Below are positions 30,182-40,185 of a DNA stretch of 64,000 nucleotides, one piece after another; positions within the stretch are counted from its first letter, which is position 1, and each line of letters begins with the position of its first letter. This stretch comes from Gammaproteobacteria bacterium (GTDB taxonomy: Bacteria > Pseudomonadota > Gammaproteobacteria > Pseudomonadales > Pseudohongiellaceae). The position numbers were made by a program, and so were the translations under genes. The DNA lies in NCBI GenBank assembly GCA_009844085.1, contig VYCF01000021.1, forward strand, positions 62,001 to 126,000, read 5' to 3'. The notes under the pieces are model-generated. The model did no database searches. It was not told the DNA's origin and worked only from the letters and a program-made list of their open reading frames with translations.

Positions 30182-30499
30182 ATGAGCATCGAGCAGACCA
30201 TCAAAGACCAGATCAGCGACAACAACATTCTGTTGTACATGAAGGGTAGTCCGCAGATGCCCCAATGCGGCTTCTCGGCCCAGGTCATCCAGGTATTGAT
30301 GCAATGCGGCAAACGCTTTGCCTATGTCGACGTGCTCAGCAATCCGGAAATCCGGGCGAACCTGCCGAAAGTCTCCGACTGGCCCACTTTCCCGCAACTC
30401 TTCGTCGACGGCGAGCTCGTCGGCGGCTGTGACATTGTCACGGAGATGCACGAAAACGGAGAGTTGCAACCCATGCTCGAGAAGGCCGCCGAGGAATAG
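30182..30499 (+). CDS. grxD: Monothiol glutaredoxin
   Basis: 105 residues from MSIEQTIKDQ. The monothiol CGFS active site is at 29-32 in QCGFSAQ. It is followed by the WPTFPQLFVDGELVGG glutathione-binding region and the GCDI motif, all typical of Grx4/GrxD. These proteins bind and transfer [2Fe-2S] clusters, with BolA-type partners, rather than reduce disulphides. It lies 36 bp after the hydantoinase B gene and converges with rnt, leaving 5 bp between stops. Confidence 0.93.
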   Translation: MSIEQTIKDQISDNNILLYMKGSPQMPQCGFSAQVIQVLMQCGKRFAYVDVLSNPEIRANLPKVSDWPTFPQLFVDGELVGGCDIVTEMHENGELQPMLEKAAEE

Positions 30500-30504
30500 C
30501 GCAT

Positions 30505-31143
30505 TCAGGCGGAGTCCGCCTGGTTCCAGCCCCCGATCTCGCGCCAGCGATTGACGATGCGGCAGAACAGTTCCGCGGTCTTTTCGGCGTCGTAGCGGGC
30601 GCTGTGGGCGGCGCCGCCGTCGAAGGCGATGCCGGCTACCTCGCAGGCTCGCGACAGCACGGTCTGGCCGTAGGCGAGGCCGGCCAGGCTGGCGGTGTCG
30701 AAGACGCTGAAAGGATGAAAGGGATTGCGCTTGAGGTTATGGCGCGCGCTCGCGGCATTGACGAAACCGTGATCGAAATGGGCGTTATGGCCGACGAGGA
30801 CGGCGCGGCTGCATCCGTTCGTCCTGACCGCCTTCCTGATTAACTTGAACACATCGCGAAAGGCTTCCCGTTCGGGGACGGCTTTGCGTGCGGCGTCATT
30901 GAGATCGATACCGGTAAAACTCAGCGCCGCCGGATCGATATTGCTGCCCTCGAACGGAATGACGCTGTGAAACCGGCTCTCGTCGATGTGCAGTACGCCA
31001 TCCGCGTCCATGGCAAGGATGACAGCGGCAACTTCCAGGATGGCGTCGGTCTCAGCCTTGAATCCGCCGGTTTCCACATCCACGACTACCGGCAGGAATG
31101 CGCGGAACCGCTCTTTCAGCAGACCGTTCGGCGCCTCCGTCAT
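30505..31143 (-). CDS. rnt: Ribonuclease T
   Basis: 212 residues from the ATG at 31143, which overlaps the pyrC stop by 4 bp (ATGA). DEDDh exonuclease motifs are [10 protein letters not shown] at the N terminus, [11 protein letters not shown] in the middle and [14 protein letters not shown] near the end. The basic patch and [16 protein letters not shown] match RNase T, which trims the 3' ends of tRNA and other stable RNAs. Last gene of the parD-parE-pyrC-rnt run. In many gammaproteobacteria rnt follows pyrC, so this pair is ancestral. Confidence 0.93.
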   Translation of the reverse strand: MTEAPNGLLKERFRAFLPVVVDVETGGFKAETDAILEVAAVILAMDADGVLHIDESRFHSVIPFEGSNIDPAALSFTGIDLNDAARKAVPEREAFRDVFKLIRKAVRTNGCSRAVLVGHNAHFDHGFVNAASARHNLKRNPFHPFSVFDTASLAGLAYGQTVLSRACEVAGIAFDGGAAHSARYDAEKTAELFCRIVNRWREIGGWNQADSA

Positions 31144-32189
31144 GAGCCGTTTCCGGAAAGTTTCCAGCGAACGCGCTCGCCGGCCCGGATCGGGACCACT
31201 TCGTCGCCGCCGAATGCGAACCGTGCCGGAGCGGTCCAGCTTTCGCGCACGAGCTCGACGCGCGTACTGTTGCGTTCCATGCCATAGAAATCCGGCCCAT
31301 GGAAAGCGGCGAAGGCTTCGAGCCGGTCGAGCGCGTTCTCTTCCTCGAATACTTCGGCATAGAGTTCCAGCGCGGCGGGGGCCGTGTAGACGCCGGCGCA
31401 GCCGCAGGCGCTTTCCTTTTCGCCAACCGCATGCGGCGCCGAATCGGTGCCGAGAAAGAAGCGTGAATTGCCGCTCGTGGCCGCCGCCCGCAACGCTTCC
31501 CGGTGGACGTCGCGCTTGAGGATGGGCAAGCAATACAGATGGGGGCGGATGCCCCCGGCAAGCATATGGCTGCGGTGGTACAACAGGTGGTGGACAGTGA
31601 TCGTTGCGCCGATGCGCGCGTCGGCTTCAGTGACGAACTCGGCGGATTCACTGGTCGTAATGTGCTCAAGTACGATGGGAAGCCCCGGAAAGCGCCTGAC
31701 TAGCGGCTCAAGCACCTCATCGATGAAAACGGCTTCCCGATCGAAGATATCGACTTCGGCGCGGTTGACTTCGCCGTGCATCAGCAGCGGAACTCCAAGC
31801 TCCTGCATGCGCTCCAGCGTCGGATACGTCTTTTCAATGGCGGTCACGCCGGATTCGGAGTTCGTCGTCGCCCCGGCCGGGTAGTACTTCACCGCCGCCA
31901 GCCAGGGTTCGGCAGCGGCCCGGTCAATTTCGGCGGGAGGCAGCTCGTCGGTGAGATAAAGCGTCATCAGCGGCTCGAAACCGCTGCCGGCCGGCGCCGA
32001 AGCCAGGATCCTGCCGCGATAGTCGCCAGCCGCCGCCACTGTCGTAACCGGCGGATTCAGATTAGGCATGACGATGGCGCGACGGAAACAGCGCGCGGTA
32101 TGGGGAACCGTAGTCGCCAGCGCGGCGCCGTCCCGCAAGTGCAGATGCCAGTCGTCGGGGCAAACGATATTGATCTTGTCCGTGTTCAT
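31140..32189 (-). CDS. pyrC: Dihydroorotase
   Basis: 349 residues. Zinc ligands appear in [10 protein letters not shown] (H15, H17). The lysine that becomes carbamylated lies in [14 protein letters not shown] near 101, and further histidines occur in LLMHGEV and LEHITT. The length matches class II (E. coli-type) dihydroorotase. It cyclises carbamoyl-aspartate, made by PyrB, to dihydroorotate. The start codon overlaps the parE stop by 4 bp, and its own ribosome site is weak, so translation may depend on readthrough from the toxin gene. Confidence 0.95.
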   Translation of the reverse strand: MNTDKINIVCPDDWHLHLRDGAALATTVPHTARCFRRAIVMPNLNPPVTTVAAAGDYRGRILASAPAGSGFEPLMTLYLTDELPPAEIDRAAAEPWLAAVKYYPAGATTNSESGVTAIEKTYPTLERMQELGVPLLMHGEVNRAEVDIFDREAVFIDEVLEPLVRRFPGLPIVLEHITTSESAEFVTEADARIGATITVHHLLYHRSHMLAGGIRPHLYCLPILKRDVHREALRAAATSGNSRFFLGTDSAPHAVGEKESACGCAGVYTAPAALELYAEVFEEENALDRLEAFAAFHGPDFYGMERNSTRVELVRESWTAPARFAFGGDEVVPIRAGERVRWKLSGNGS

Positions 32190-32506
32190 GATTCGAGCGT
32201 TCCGAGAATCGAGAGCCAGTCTTGCTGTCCGCCGAGTATGCGCAAGACATCCAGATTTTCACCGGAAACCCGATAGACGATCAGGTGTTTTCCGCTGGGA
32301 TGTATTCGGACGGGAGGGGTGAATACCGTTCGTTCGGGAGCAAGTTCCGGCATTGCCAATAACTGGTCGAGACTTTTCCTCAACATCGCCGTGTAGCGTT
32401 CCGCTTGACGACTCGACCAGTTTTGCGCGCTGTACAGCCAGATTTCTTCCAGGTCATACTGCGCTGCCGGGGAAAGTCGATAACGTATCGGCTCAGTCGG
32501 TGCCAT
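32186..32506 (-). CDS. parE: ParE-family toxin
   Basis: 106 residues from [15 protein letters not shown]. It shows the RelE/ParE toxin fold pattern: an N-terminal strand, helix [15 protein letters not shown], helix [23 protein letters not shown], then strands containing [15 protein letters not shown]. ParE toxins poison DNA gyrase; RelE relatives cut mRNA. The VYRV strand and lack of RelE catalytic residues favour ParE. It overlaps parD by 14 bp upstream and the pyrC start by 4 bp downstream. Confidence 0.82.
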   Translation of the reverse strand: MAPTEPIRYRLSPAAQYDLEEIWLYSAQNWSSRQAERYTAMLRKSLDQLLAMPELAPERTVFTPPVRIHPSGKHLIVYRVSGENLDVLRILGGQQDWLSILGTLES

Positions 32507-32738
32507 GGCGTTCGCGCATCCTTGCGTTGAACTCATCGAAGTCGAAAGGCTGCGGTTCGCCGCTTGCAATGCCTTCGTCAATCGCCTGCTGCAATATGGC
32601 GCGGGCGTGTTCGCGCTCCTGATCGCAGCGGATCAGATGCCGCACATAATCGCTCGCGTTGCTGAATCGGCCGTTTTCCATGCGGGATTCAACCCATTGC
32701 TTCATGGGGTCCGGGAGCGAGACATTCATGGTTGCCAT
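32493..32738 (-). CDS. parD: ParD-family antitoxin
   Basis: 81 residues from MATMNVSLPDPMKQW; an ATG three codons later is possible. The N-terminal ribbon-helix-helix (MNVSLPD, NASDYVRHLIRCDQ) binds DNA. The acidic C-terminal tail ([19 protein letters not shown]) would wrap the toxin. First gene of the operon, with a TTGACA promoter and a CCTCAA-N5-TTGAGG dyad directly upstream for autoregulation. Together with parE it forms a type II toxin-antitoxin pair of intact length. Confidence 0.82.
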   Translation of the reverse strand: MATMNVSLPDPMKQWVESRMENGRFSNASDYVRHLIRCDQEREHARAILQQAIDEGIASGEPQPFDFDEFNARMRERHGTD

Positions 32739-32746
32739 GCGACTGC

Positions 32747-32793
32747 CCTCAACTGATTTGAGGCTAGTATGATGCAATGGCAAACTTTGTCAA
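32747..32793 (-). promoter_or_regulatory. parDE-pyrC-rnt promoter with operator dyad
   Basis: On the minus strand TTGACA (32793-32788) and CATACT (32771-32766) are 16 bp apart. Just downstream of the -10, 32763-32747 reads CCTCAA-N5-TTGAGG, a perfect 6+6 dyad that also overlaps the GAGG ribosome site of parD. A dyad at the transcription start is the usual site for autorepression by a ribbon-helix-helix antitoxin. No other promoter was recognised before pyrC. Confidence 0.55.
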
Positions 32794-32919
32794 GAATTGT
32801 GAAACAAGTTGGGTCATCCAATAGCGGTCGCCGGTGTCGGTGTACCGTTGAGGAGGGCACGGACGGCTTCCAGACTTGAAGTATGATACCCGCGACAAAA
32901 CGAACGAGAGAACTGTGTC

Positions 32920-35157
32920 ATGGCGAAAAGCCACAGCCCGAGACCAACCGGTAACAGCACGGAAGCGCGAATATATGATCTCCTGGCTGATTCTCTCAAT
33001 GACGATTGGCAAGTCTGGCATGAGCCCGAGATTCATCGGGCGGAAGATGAAGACAAACCCTATCGCCCCGATTTTGTGCTCCTTCATCGAAATCACGGGC
33101 TGTTCGTTCTAGAAGTCAAGGGCTGGATGCTGGAACAGATCAAAGATGTGCGAACCAACAAAAAGATATTGCACACCGAACTGCTCTACGAATTCCGGGA
33201 CGGCAAACAGTGGATCGAGGCGCCATTTGATCAACTCACCAAATACAAGCGCAAAATTCGCCAAAAATTGGACCATCACAAACTCTCGCTTGGATTGTCG
33301 TCGAAGAAAATCAATAAGTTATTCGACGGAGCCGTGGCGTTCGCGAATATTTCCAGGGAAGAGCTTCATCGGCCGATTCGCGAGAGTTTCACCAGTCGAT
33401 TGTCAATAAAGCGCGCAAAGGTGCTGGCCGGGACTGGTCAGCGGGGTTTCTACAAATCTGAAATCGACACTTGGAAGGCGAGTCCCGAACAAGTTGAATG
33501 CGGCCTTACCAAATCAAGCGGCGAACTCGTGCTTTCTGAACCAGATCTGGATGTCATTCGGGGAATCGTTCACCCCGAGAGTTGTCTGCCTGTCGCGCCA
33601 GGCGACCTTATAACGGTCGAGCAACTTCGCGCGGCAAAAGGAACTCCGCTGGGCATTCTCAAAAAGGCAATAGAAAGACCGCCGGACGAGTTGCGTGTGC
33701 TCAGTCAAAAACAGGAAAGCGTGGCCCGATACGAGATCGGCGGTGGCCACAGAATTCTGTTCGGCGTGGCAGGCTCGGGTAAGACGATGATCCTGATTGC
33801 CAGGGCGCGATGGTTGGCGATGCGCAATCCGGCTCAGGGTATTCTCGTACTTTGCTTCAATCGCGCACTTAGTCTTTATATCGCCAAGGTGCTGGAGAAT
33901 TACGAAAATATCGATGTGATGACCTTCCACGCCTGGGTTCGGGAAAAGCTAGGCTTCGATCTTGAGTTTAACGACGCGGAATATGACAGTAAGCTGCTCG
34001 AGTACTTGTGGGAGCGGGATGTGGAAAAGTACCAGAGTATCTTGATCGACGAGTGTCAGGATTGGCATCCCGATTGGTTCAAGGCTGTGCTTCGCGTGGC
34101 GGATGACCCCGTCAATGGCGATTTGTTGATTGTGGGAGACGGCAGTCAATCAATTTATCGCAAGCATGGCAGTTTCAGTTGGGAAGATTGTGGAATCAAT
34201 CCACAACATTGGCGTGGAAACGACAGACCGGGGCCCATCACTTTCGACAGAAATTACCGCAACACTCCGCAAATCGTTGCCCTTGCGTCTTCCTTCGCGC
34301 AAAGCGGAATGGTGCGGGGCGACGACTCCGGTAAAGGAATTCTTTCGCTGATTCCAGACCCCGATGAATGCGTCCGCGGCGATGGCCCCCTGCCGAACTT
34401 GGGACAATTTTCCGATAGGGCGCAAGAAATGGAATTCGTCGCTGCGCAAATTCGAAATTTGATCGAGACAATCGAATGCCTAGAACCTTGCGATTTTGCC
34501 GTTGTGTATCCGGGGCATTTTGGCGTTGTCAGGGCAGTCGAACAATTTAGCGCCCTGTTCGAGAAACTCGATTTGATGTCGATTTCCCATGACCTTGTGC
34601 AAGGCGGTGCCGAGCGGAACCAGGAAAGGCTTCTTGAAGGCAACACGGTTAAAATTCTGAACATCAAGCAGATGAAAGGGCTTGAGCAAAAGGTTTGTTT
34701 CGTCATTGGGGTCGATGAATACTGGGAAACAAAGGAAGAAGACTTGCTGTATGTCGCCATTACCCGCGCAACGGATCGGCTGTACCTGACTTGGTCGGGC
34801 AAGGAGCGCACATCCATCGTTGAACGCTTGACAGCAGACTCGTCGCTGTATGATTGGTGTGGGATCCCGCAGGGAAAAGCGAAAATGAATGAAATCTTGG
34901 ATTGTCTGAATTCCGTAAGAATTCGCTGTACTTACAATGCGTTAGCCGAATATTTAAAGGTTGGGATGACGGATGTGTTTGTGATGCTCGGCCAGCGACG
35001 ACCCGAAGCGTCCTGGGTTGTTAACAGGAATTCGCTTAGGCCAACCGGCTACAGTCCTAATCAAACTCATCCAGACCTTTACAAAAACAAGGTAGTCATC
35101 ACAACCGGGGCCGAACTTGAGCGACTGATCGAAAACTCCCACGGAACGAAAGGCTGA
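32920..35157 (+). CDS. NERD nuclease - SF1 (UvrD-like) helicase fusion protein
   Basis: 745 residues. An N-terminal NERD domain has E16, D51 and E65-V-K67 (RPDFVLL, VLEVKGW), the pattern of the restriction-endonuclease-like fold. After a linker comes a superfamily 1 helicase with Walker A GVAGSGKT near 282-289, DECQD at 377-381, FDRNYRNTPQI and the motif VI region VAITRATDRLYLTW. A C-terminal extension of about 120 residues follows. GC content and codon use are visibly lower than in neighbours, suggesting transfer. It stands alone between parDE and an aminotransferase. A role in phage or plasmid defence, or in repair, is plausible but inferred. Confidence 0.8.
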   Translation: MAKSHSPRPTGNSTEARIYDLLADSLNDDWQVWHEPEIHRAEDEDKPYRPDFVLLHRNHGLFVLEVKGWMLEQIKDVRTNKKILHTELLYEFRDGKQWIEAPFDQLTKYKRKIRQKLDHHKLSLGLSSKKINKLFDGAVAFANISREELHRPIRESFTSRLSIKRAKVLAGTGQRGFYKSEIDTWKASPEQVECGLTKSSGELVLSEPDLDVIRGIVHPESCLPVAPGDLITVEQLRAAKGTPLGILKKAIERPPDELRVLSQKQESVARYEIGGGHRILFGVAGSGKTMILIARARWLAMRNPAQGILVLCFNRALSLYIAKVLENYENIDVMTFHAWVREKLGFDLEFNDAEYDSKLLEYLWERDVEKYQSILIDECQDWHPDWFKAVLRVADDPVNGDLLIVGDGSQSIYRKHGSFSWEDCGINPQHWRGNDRPGPITFDRNYRNTPQIVALASSFAQSGMVRGDDSGKGILSLIPDPDECVRGDGPLPNLGQFSDRAQEMEFVAAQIRNLIETIECLEPCDFAVVYPGHFGVVRAVEQFSALFEKLDLMSISHDLVQGGAERNQERLLEGNTVKILNIKQMKGLEQKVCFVIGVDEYWETKEEDLLYVAITRATDRLYLTWSGKERTSIVERLTADSSLYDWCGIPQGKAKMNEILDCLNSVRIRCTYNALAEYLKVGMTDVFVMLGQRRPEASWVVNRNSLRPTGYSPNQTHPDLYKNKVVITTGAELERLIENSHGTKG

Positions 35158-35289
35158 AGTAGCCAAACGTAGTAGCAACCGCGTCCAGCACCACTCTCAC
35201 GTTAGTGGTTCTCGCTGTTCTTCAATCGGTGCAACTTTACATTTCTACTGAGACACATCGTGGTTCCTGGCGGATGGCCATGCGAGTCG

Positions 35290-36213
35290 TCATTGCCTGC
35301 CGCGGCCGCATTCGTCGTCGATCAACTTTCGGTAGAGCTCCTGCACGCGCCGGGTGACCGGCCCCGACTTGCCGTCGCCGATGGTGCGGCCGTCGATTTC
35401 CGCAACCGGAGTGACGCCGGCGAAAGTGCCGGTGACGAACGATTCTTCCGCGCCATAGGCCTGCATGACCGAGAAATTCCGCTCGAAAACCGGCAATCCG
35501 TTTGCCTTGCAGAGGTTGACGATGTTGCGCCGGGTGATGCCGTCGAGGCAGTAATCGCCGCTCGAAGTCCATACCTCGCCTTCCCGCACGATGAAGAAAT
35601 GGGTTGAATTGCAAGTCGCCACATGGCCGTGAGGATCGAGCATCAGCGCTTCGTCGTAGCCAGCCTTGGCCGCCTGGATGCAGCCGAAAATGCAATTCAG
35701 TTTCGAGTGGCTGTTGATCCGCGGATCCTGTACGTCCGCGTAACCACGGCGTACATATACCGTATACAGCCGGACGCCGCGATCGTACAACCCGGGATCC
35801 GGCGCCTTGTATTCCGGGATGATGACGACAGTAGGCGCGCCCACTGTCATGGCGGGATCCTGGTAAGGCGTTGACTTGACACCGCGGCTCAGCATCAGGC
35901 GAATGTGTACGCCGGATTCCATGCCATTGGCGTCGACGGTGTCGTAGAGCCGCCGCTTCAGCGCGGCGGGCAAGATTCCAGGATCGAAATCAAGCGCTCC
36001 GGCACCCTCCCAAAGGCGTTTCATGTGACGGTCGAGAAACGGAATGACGCCCTGGTGCAGCCGCAGGCCTTCCCAGATGCCGTCGCCCAATACGAAACCA
36101 CTGTCGAATACCGATACCACGGCCTTCTCACGCGGGAACAACTCTCCGTTGACGTTGATTCGTATATGCCGGTTCCGTTCATCCGGCTGTATGGCGTGAG
36201 TGCCGGTAGTCAT
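35290..36213 (-). CDS. Class IV (IlvE/D-amino-acid-type) aminotransferase
   Basis: 307 residues from the ATG at 36213. Fold-type IV PLP enzyme: an N-terminal [18 protein letters not shown] loop, the catalytic lysine in [36 protein letters not shown], and the phosphate-binding turn GTFAGVTPV. Closest in style to branched-chain or D-amino-acid aminotransferases; the substrate cannot be resolved by eye. It might supply the branched-chain transamination step after IlvD. Cytosolic, without a signal peptide. Divergent from argG, with 134 bp between starts. Confidence 0.82.
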   Translation of the reverse strand: MTTGTHAIQPDERNRHIRINVNGELFPREKAVVSVFDSGFVLGDGIWEGLRLHQGVIPFLDRHMKRLWEGAGALDFDPGILPAALKRRLYDTVDANGMESGVHIRLMLSRGVKSTPYQDPAMTVGAPTVVIIPEYKAPDPGLYDRGVRLYTVYVRRGYADVQDPRINSHSKLNCIFGCIQAAKAGYDEALMLDPHGHVATCNSTHFFIVREGEVWTSSGDYCLDGITRRNIVNLCKANGLPVFERNFSVMQAYGAEESFVTGTFAGVTPVAEIDGRTIGDGKSGPVTRRVQELYRKLIDDECGRGRQ

Positions 36214-36309
36214 GGAATTCTGCCTTTTCCCGCGTTCCGGTTTCGCGACGGTTCGGCATGATCGTATGGCGGCCGGCAAAAGTCCATTTCGATCGGGGCT
36301 GCGCGGCTT

Positions 36310-36318
36310 TGCTAGAAT
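36310..36318 (+). promoter_or_regulatory. Extended -10 promoter of argG
   Basis: TGC-TAGAAT is an extended -10 element (TGn before a five-of-six TATAAT match), 29 bp upstream of the argG ATG at 36348. No good -35 was seen at 17 bp. That is usual for extended -10 promoters. I did not find a clear ArgR box. Confidence 0.45.
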
Positions 36319-36347
36319 GCGCTGTTTTTCGCGGGTGGAGATTGCGC

Positions 36348-37559
36348 ATGTCCCAGATCAGGAAGGTGGTGCTGGCCTATTCGGGCGGGCTCGACACTTC
36401 GGTTATCGCGAAATGGCTGCAGCAGACTTACGATTGCGAAGTCGTCACGTTCACCGCCGACATCGGCCAGGGCGAAGAAGTCGAGCCGGCCCGCGCCAAG
36501 GCCGAAGCCATGGGCATCCGGGAGATCTTCATCGAGGATCTGCGCGAGGAATTCATCGCCGAATACGTCAACCCCATGTTCCGCGCCAATGCCCTTTACG
36601 AAGGCGAATACCTGCTCGGGACCTCGATCGCGCGGCCGCTGATCGCCAAAAGGCTGGTGGAGATCGCTCACGAGACAGGCGCCGACGCCATTTCCCATGG
36701 CGCAACCGGTAAAGGCAACGACCAGGTCCGCTTCGAACTTGGCGCCTATGCCTTGAGCCCCGGCATCAGGATCATCGCCCCCTGGCGCGAATGGGATCTG
36801 AATTCGCGGGAGCGTCTGCTCGCGTATTGCGAAAAACACGGCATTCCCGTGGAAATGAAACGGGGAAGCGAGTCGCCTTATTCCATGGACGCCAACCTGC
36901 TGCATATCTCCTACGAAGGCGGCGTACTCGAAGACCCCTGGTCCGAGCCCGACGAGTCCATGTGGCTGCGCACCGTGGCGCCGGAGCAGGCGCCGGACGA
37001 GCCGGCCTTCGTGGAACTCGATTATCGCCGCGGCGACATAGTCGCCGTAAACGGCGAGGCCATGAGCCCGGTGCGCGTGCTGGAAACGCTCAACGAACTG
37101 GCCGGCGCCCATGGCGTAGGCCGCGCCGACATCGTCGAGAATCGCTATGTCGGCATGAAATCCCGCGGCTGTTACGAAACTCCCGGCGGCACGGTCATGC
37201 TCAAGGCCCACCGCGCCATCGAGTCGATTACGCTCGACCGGGAACTCGCCCATCTGAAAGACGAACTCATGCCGCGTTACGCCAGCCTGGTCTACAACGG
37301 CTACTGGTTTTCGCCTGAACGCCTGGCGCTGCAGGCGCTGATCGACAATTCCCAGCAATACGTGAACGGCAAAGTCAAGCTGAAACTTTACAAAGGCAAT
37401 GTCATCGTCGCCGGCAGGCAATCCGACGATTCGCTGTTCGACGAGGACATCGCCACCTTCGAAGACGATTCCGGCGCTTACGATCAGGCAGATGCGGGCG
37501 GATTCATCCGCCTCAACGCCTTGCGCCTGCGTATCGCCGCGGGCAAGGGCAGAAAGTAG
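36348..37559 (+). CDS. argG: Argininosuccinate synthase
   Basis: 403 residues from [14 protein letters not shown], with a GGTGGAG site upstream; the longer in-frame reading runs into the promoter. The ATP-pyrophosphatase P-loop AYSGGLDTS is at 10-18, and [14 protein letters not shown] and [15 protein letters not shown] mark the citrulline and aspartate sites. It joins citrulline and aspartate using ATP. Length equals that of the type I bacterial enzyme. It converges with nth, leaving 6 bp between stops. argF, the preceding pathway step, is 8 kb away on the other strand. Confidence 0.96.
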   Translation: MSQIRKVVLAYSGGLDTSVIAKWLQQTYDCEVVTFTADIGQGEEVEPARAKAEAMGIREIFIEDLREEFIAEYVNPMFRANALYEGEYLLGTSIARPLIAKRLVEIAHETGADAISHGATGKGNDQVRFELGAYALSPGIRIIAPWREWDLNSRERLLAYCEKHGIPVEMKRGSESPYSMDANLLHISYEGGVLEDPWSEPDESMWLRTVAPEQAPDEPAFVELDYRRGDIVAVNGEAMSPVRVLETLNELAGAHGVGRADIVENRYVGMKSRGCYETPGGTVMLKAHRAIESITLDRELAHLKDELMPRYASLVYNGYWFSPERLALQALIDNSQQYVNGKVKLKLYKGNVIVAGRQSDDSLFDEDIATFEDDSGAYDQADAGGFIRLNALRLRIAAGKGRK

Positions 37560-37565
37560 GCCGCT

Positions 37566-38201
37566 TCAGACCGGCGTCTTTTCAGGGTATTCGCACAGGT
37601 CGGCGATAGGGCAATCGCCGCAGCGGGGTTTGCGCGCCACGCAGACATAGCGGCCGTGCAGGATGAGCCAGTGGTGCGCGTCGAGCAGGAATTCCCCGGG
37701 CACCAGGCGCAGCAGTTCCTTTTCCACTTCTAGCACGTTGCGTCCCGGCGCGACGCCGGTGCGATTGGACACGCGGAAGATATGCGTGTCGACCGCCATC
37801 GCCACCTGGCGGAAGGCGGTATTGAGGATCACATTGGCGGTTTTCCTGCCGACGCCCGGCAGGGCCTCGAGTTCCTCGCGGGTGTCCGGCACTTGCGAGC
37901 CGTGCTCCTCGACGAGCATGCGGCAGGTGGCGATCACGTTCTTCGCCTTGGTGTTAAACAGTCCGATGGTGCGAATATAACGCTTCAGCCCTTCCTCGCC
38001 GAGGGCGAGCATGGCTTCCGGCGTATTCGCTACCGGGTACAGCTTTGCCGTAGCCTGATTGACGCTGACATCGGTCGCCTGGGCCGACAGGATCACCGAA
38101 ATCAGCAATTCGAAATGCGAATTGAAACTCAGTTCCGTGGTCGGTTCCGGATTGGCCGCCCGCAGGCGTTCGAAGATCTGCCGCCTTTTCCTTGCGTTCA
38201 T
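37566..38201 (-). CDS. nth: Endonuclease III
   Basis: 211 residues, the standard length. The helix-hairpin-helix LPGVGRKTA holds the catalytic Lys120, and Asp138 lies in [12 protein letters not shown]. The [4Fe-4S] ligands are C187, C194, C197 and C203 in the C-X6-C-X2-C-X5-C pattern. It is a DNA glycosylase and AP lyase for oxidised pyrimidines. Its ATG overlaps the stop of the RnfB-like ferredoxin gene by 4 bp. That matches the rsx/rnf-nth linkage of gammaproteobacteria. Confidence 0.96.
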   Translation of the reverse strand: MNARKRRQIFERLRAANPEPTTELSFNSHFELLISVILSAQATDVSVNQATAKLYPVANTPEAMLALGEEGLKRYIRTIGLFNTKAKNVIATCRMLVEEHGSQVPDTREELEALPGVGRKTANVILNTAFRQVAMAVDTHIFRVSNRTGVAPGRNVLEVEKELLRLVPGEFLLDAHHWLILHGRYVCVARKPRCGDCPIADLCEYPEKTPV

Positions 38202-38626
38202 GAGCGATTTCTGCGCGCCGCCACCCTTGCTACCGCGGCGGCGATCTCGCGCCGCGCCGCCTCGCGTGAAAATCCGCCGCCGCCCGCCTTCGGCCAGAGA
38301 CGGGGGTCCGGATTCGCCAGACGGAAATCGTGATATTCCTCGCGCCGTCGCCGATGCCGCAACTGCGCTTCGTCAGGCCTCGCCAAGGTCTCGGGGTTCG
38401 GGCGCATGTCGATGCAATCGGTGGGGCAGGGCTCGAGGCAAAGTTCGCAGCCGGTGCATTCGGCGCTGACAACGGTGTGCATCATGCCAGGCGCGCCGAG
38501 GATGGCGTCGACGGGACAGACCGGCAGGCATTTCGCGCAGCCGATGCATTCGGCTTCGCGGATGAAAGCCAGGGATTCCGGCGCTTCAGGGCTGCCGGGA
38601 GAAAGATTGCTCATCCAGGAGGCCAT
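38198..38626 (-). CDS. Stand-alone RnfB/RsxB-like 2[4Fe-4S] ferredoxin
   Basis: 142 residues with two CxxCxxCxxxCP motifs: [12 protein letters not shown] (C27-C37) and [12 protein letters not shown] (C57-C67). These are spaced like the ferredoxin domain of RnfB/RsxB. The N-terminal membrane helix and the extra cysteine cluster of true RnfB are missing. The C-terminal 60 residues are Arg/Ala-rich. No rnfA, C, D, G or E is nearby. It is coupled to nth by a 4 bp overlap, and its start overlaps the protease end by 41 bp. It may serve as an electron carrier for a soluble partner. Confidence 0.75.
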   Translation of the reverse strand: MASWMSNLSPGSPEAPESLAFIREAECIGCAKCLPVCPVDAILGAPGMMHTVVSAECTGCELCLEPCPTDCIDMRPNPETLARPDEAQLRHRRRREEYHDFRLANPDPRLWPKAGGGGFSREAARREIAAAVARVAARRNRS

Positions 38627-40112
38627 TGGAATACGCCGAGGGAATCCGATAGCGCGCCAGGATCTGCTCCTCCGAGGCCAGCGCTTCCTCGTGGTCGATC
38701 ACCATCTGGTAGCCGTTTTCGTTGCGGAACACGACGAAGGGTTCGCTGTTCTCCCGCAACATGGCAACGAACTGATTGAAATCGCGGATCGGCTCACCGT
38801 TCACGGTATGCACCACCCAGTTGCGCCAGTCGTGATAGCCGAGATTCACGTCGGCCGCCATTACCTGCAAGGCGACGACGAGTTCCTGCCGGTCGAGCGA
38901 GGCCCATTCGTTGCGCGCTTCGAGCAGGGCGATCGGCGCCGAGCGGCTCCAGTCGTTGCCCCAGCGCTTGATCAGATTCATGTTCAGCGGCACGAACAGG
39001 ACTCCGCCGTAGAGATAGTACTCGGGGATCCGGTCGAACTGTTCGGGATTGACCAGGCTGTAGCTGACTTGCGCGCCTGCGGCAGTGAGAAGTGCGGTTT
39101 CTTCCTTGCCGTCGCGGGAGAAAGTCACCGGAATCGTGTCTCCGACGTGATACTGGTCCATCGCGTACTTGTAGTTCGTCAACATCTCGTCGTTGAGCTG
39201 GATGCTGCCGTCGTCGGCGATTTCATGGCCGTCCACCGCCGTGATCACGTCGTTGACCTGAATCAAGCCATCGGCCGGCGAATCCTCGAAAACCTTGATC
39301 ACGATCACGCCGCGCTGATCTTCGCTCAGGCCCCAGGCGGCTTTCGCCGACGGGCTTTCCAGGGTCTGGGTGCGGAAGCCGAGATCGGGGAAACCGTCCC
39401 AGGCGCTGTCTTCGCTGTCTTCCAATACGTGGCGGATTACGCTGGGCGGAATGAAATAGCCGAGATTTTCGGCTCGGCCGCCGGTATTCGACTGCATGAC
39501 TATGCCGACGATCTGCTGATCGACGATGACGGGTCCGCCGCTATTGCCGGGATTGATGGCCGCGTCGAGCTGGCCGGCCAGCAGGTAACTGGAGGCATGG
39601 GCGTATATCTGGTGTTCCACGCGGGAAAGTACGCCCTGGGTGATGCTCAGGCTCTGGCCGCCGACGGGATAGCCGAATACCGACACCTCGTCGCGCAGAC
39701 TTGGTAAATCGCCAATGGTCAAGGGTTTCAGTCCCGTGTAGAACTCTTCGTCTTCAACCGTTATCAGCGCAAGATCGGCTTCGTGTGATACGAACAGCAC
39801 CCGCGCCTGGAATCGTTGCGGATCGTTGTGCCTTTGGGCCTGTACGTAACTCGCATTGGCAATGACGTGGGCATTGGTGAGGATGCGGTTGGCGTCGATG
39901 AGTACGCCGGAGCCGGATGTCTGCCGGGGGTTGAGCAGGCGCCAGGGAACGAAGTAGTCGGGGGCGGCCTGGGTGGTATGAATCTTGATGACGGAGTCTT
40001 CGATTTCCCGGATGTCGGCGTCTTGCGCGGTCACGGCGCCGCAGGCCAGCAACAGGAGGCCGGCGACGGTGCCTGACAGTGTCTTGCTCGATGGAGTACG
40101 CACGCTGTCCAC
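38586..40112 (-). CDS. Secreted S1C (DegP-like) serine protease with PDZ domains
   Basis: 508 residues from a GTG, with a signal peptide ending near VTAQD. The trypsin-like triad is His82 (TNAHVIA), Asp113 (EADLALI) and Ser191 (NPGNSGGPV). Two PDZ-like regions follow: one around 265-350 containing [20 protein letters not shown], another near 410-470 containing [16 protein letters not shown]. It resembles the plant/bacterial Deg family with an extended second half rather than classic DegP. It would act in the periplasm on misfolded or specific substrates. Copy A of the giant hairpin lies just upstream. Confidence 0.85.
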   Translation of the reverse strand: MDSVRTPSSKTLSGTVAGLLLLACGAVTAQDADIREIEDSVIKIHTTQAAPDYFVPWRLLNPRQTSGSGVLIDANRILTNAHVIANASYVQAQRHNDPQRFQARVLFVSHEADLALITVEDEEFYTGLKPLTIGDLPSLRDEVSVFGYPVGGQSLSITQGVLSRVEHQIYAHASSYLLAGQLDAAINPGNSGGPVIVDQQIVGIVMQSNTGGRAENLGYFIPPSVIRHVLEDSEDSAWDGFPDLGFRTQTLESPSAKAAWGLSEDQRGVIVIKVFEDSPADGLIQVNDVITAVDGHEIADDGSIQLNDEMLTNYKYAMDQYHVGDTIPVTFSRDGKEETALLTAAGAQVSYSLVNPEQFDRIPEYYLYGGVLFVPLNMNLIKRWGNDWSRSAPIALLEARNEWASLDRQELVVALQVMAADVNLGYHDWRNWVVHTVNGEPIRDFNQFVAMLRENSEPFVVFRNENGYQMVIDHEEALASEEQILARYRIPSAYSNGLLDEQSFSRQP

Positions 40113-40185
40113 CCAGGTGGCCGCTACGAAATCAAACGTCGAGTATCAGCCTTGCCGCCGCTTGCTGTCAATTCGAGTTCTGTGG

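Noticed and set aside
32764-33096. 110-codon minus-strand frame upstream of parD
   Set aside because: Antisense to the NERD domain start and overlapping the parDE promoter; no family features.
35158-35289. Hairpin ACCACT/AGTGGT near 35190-35210 as a terminator for the NERD-helicase gene
   Set aside because: Only a 6 bp stem and no T-run; likely chance.
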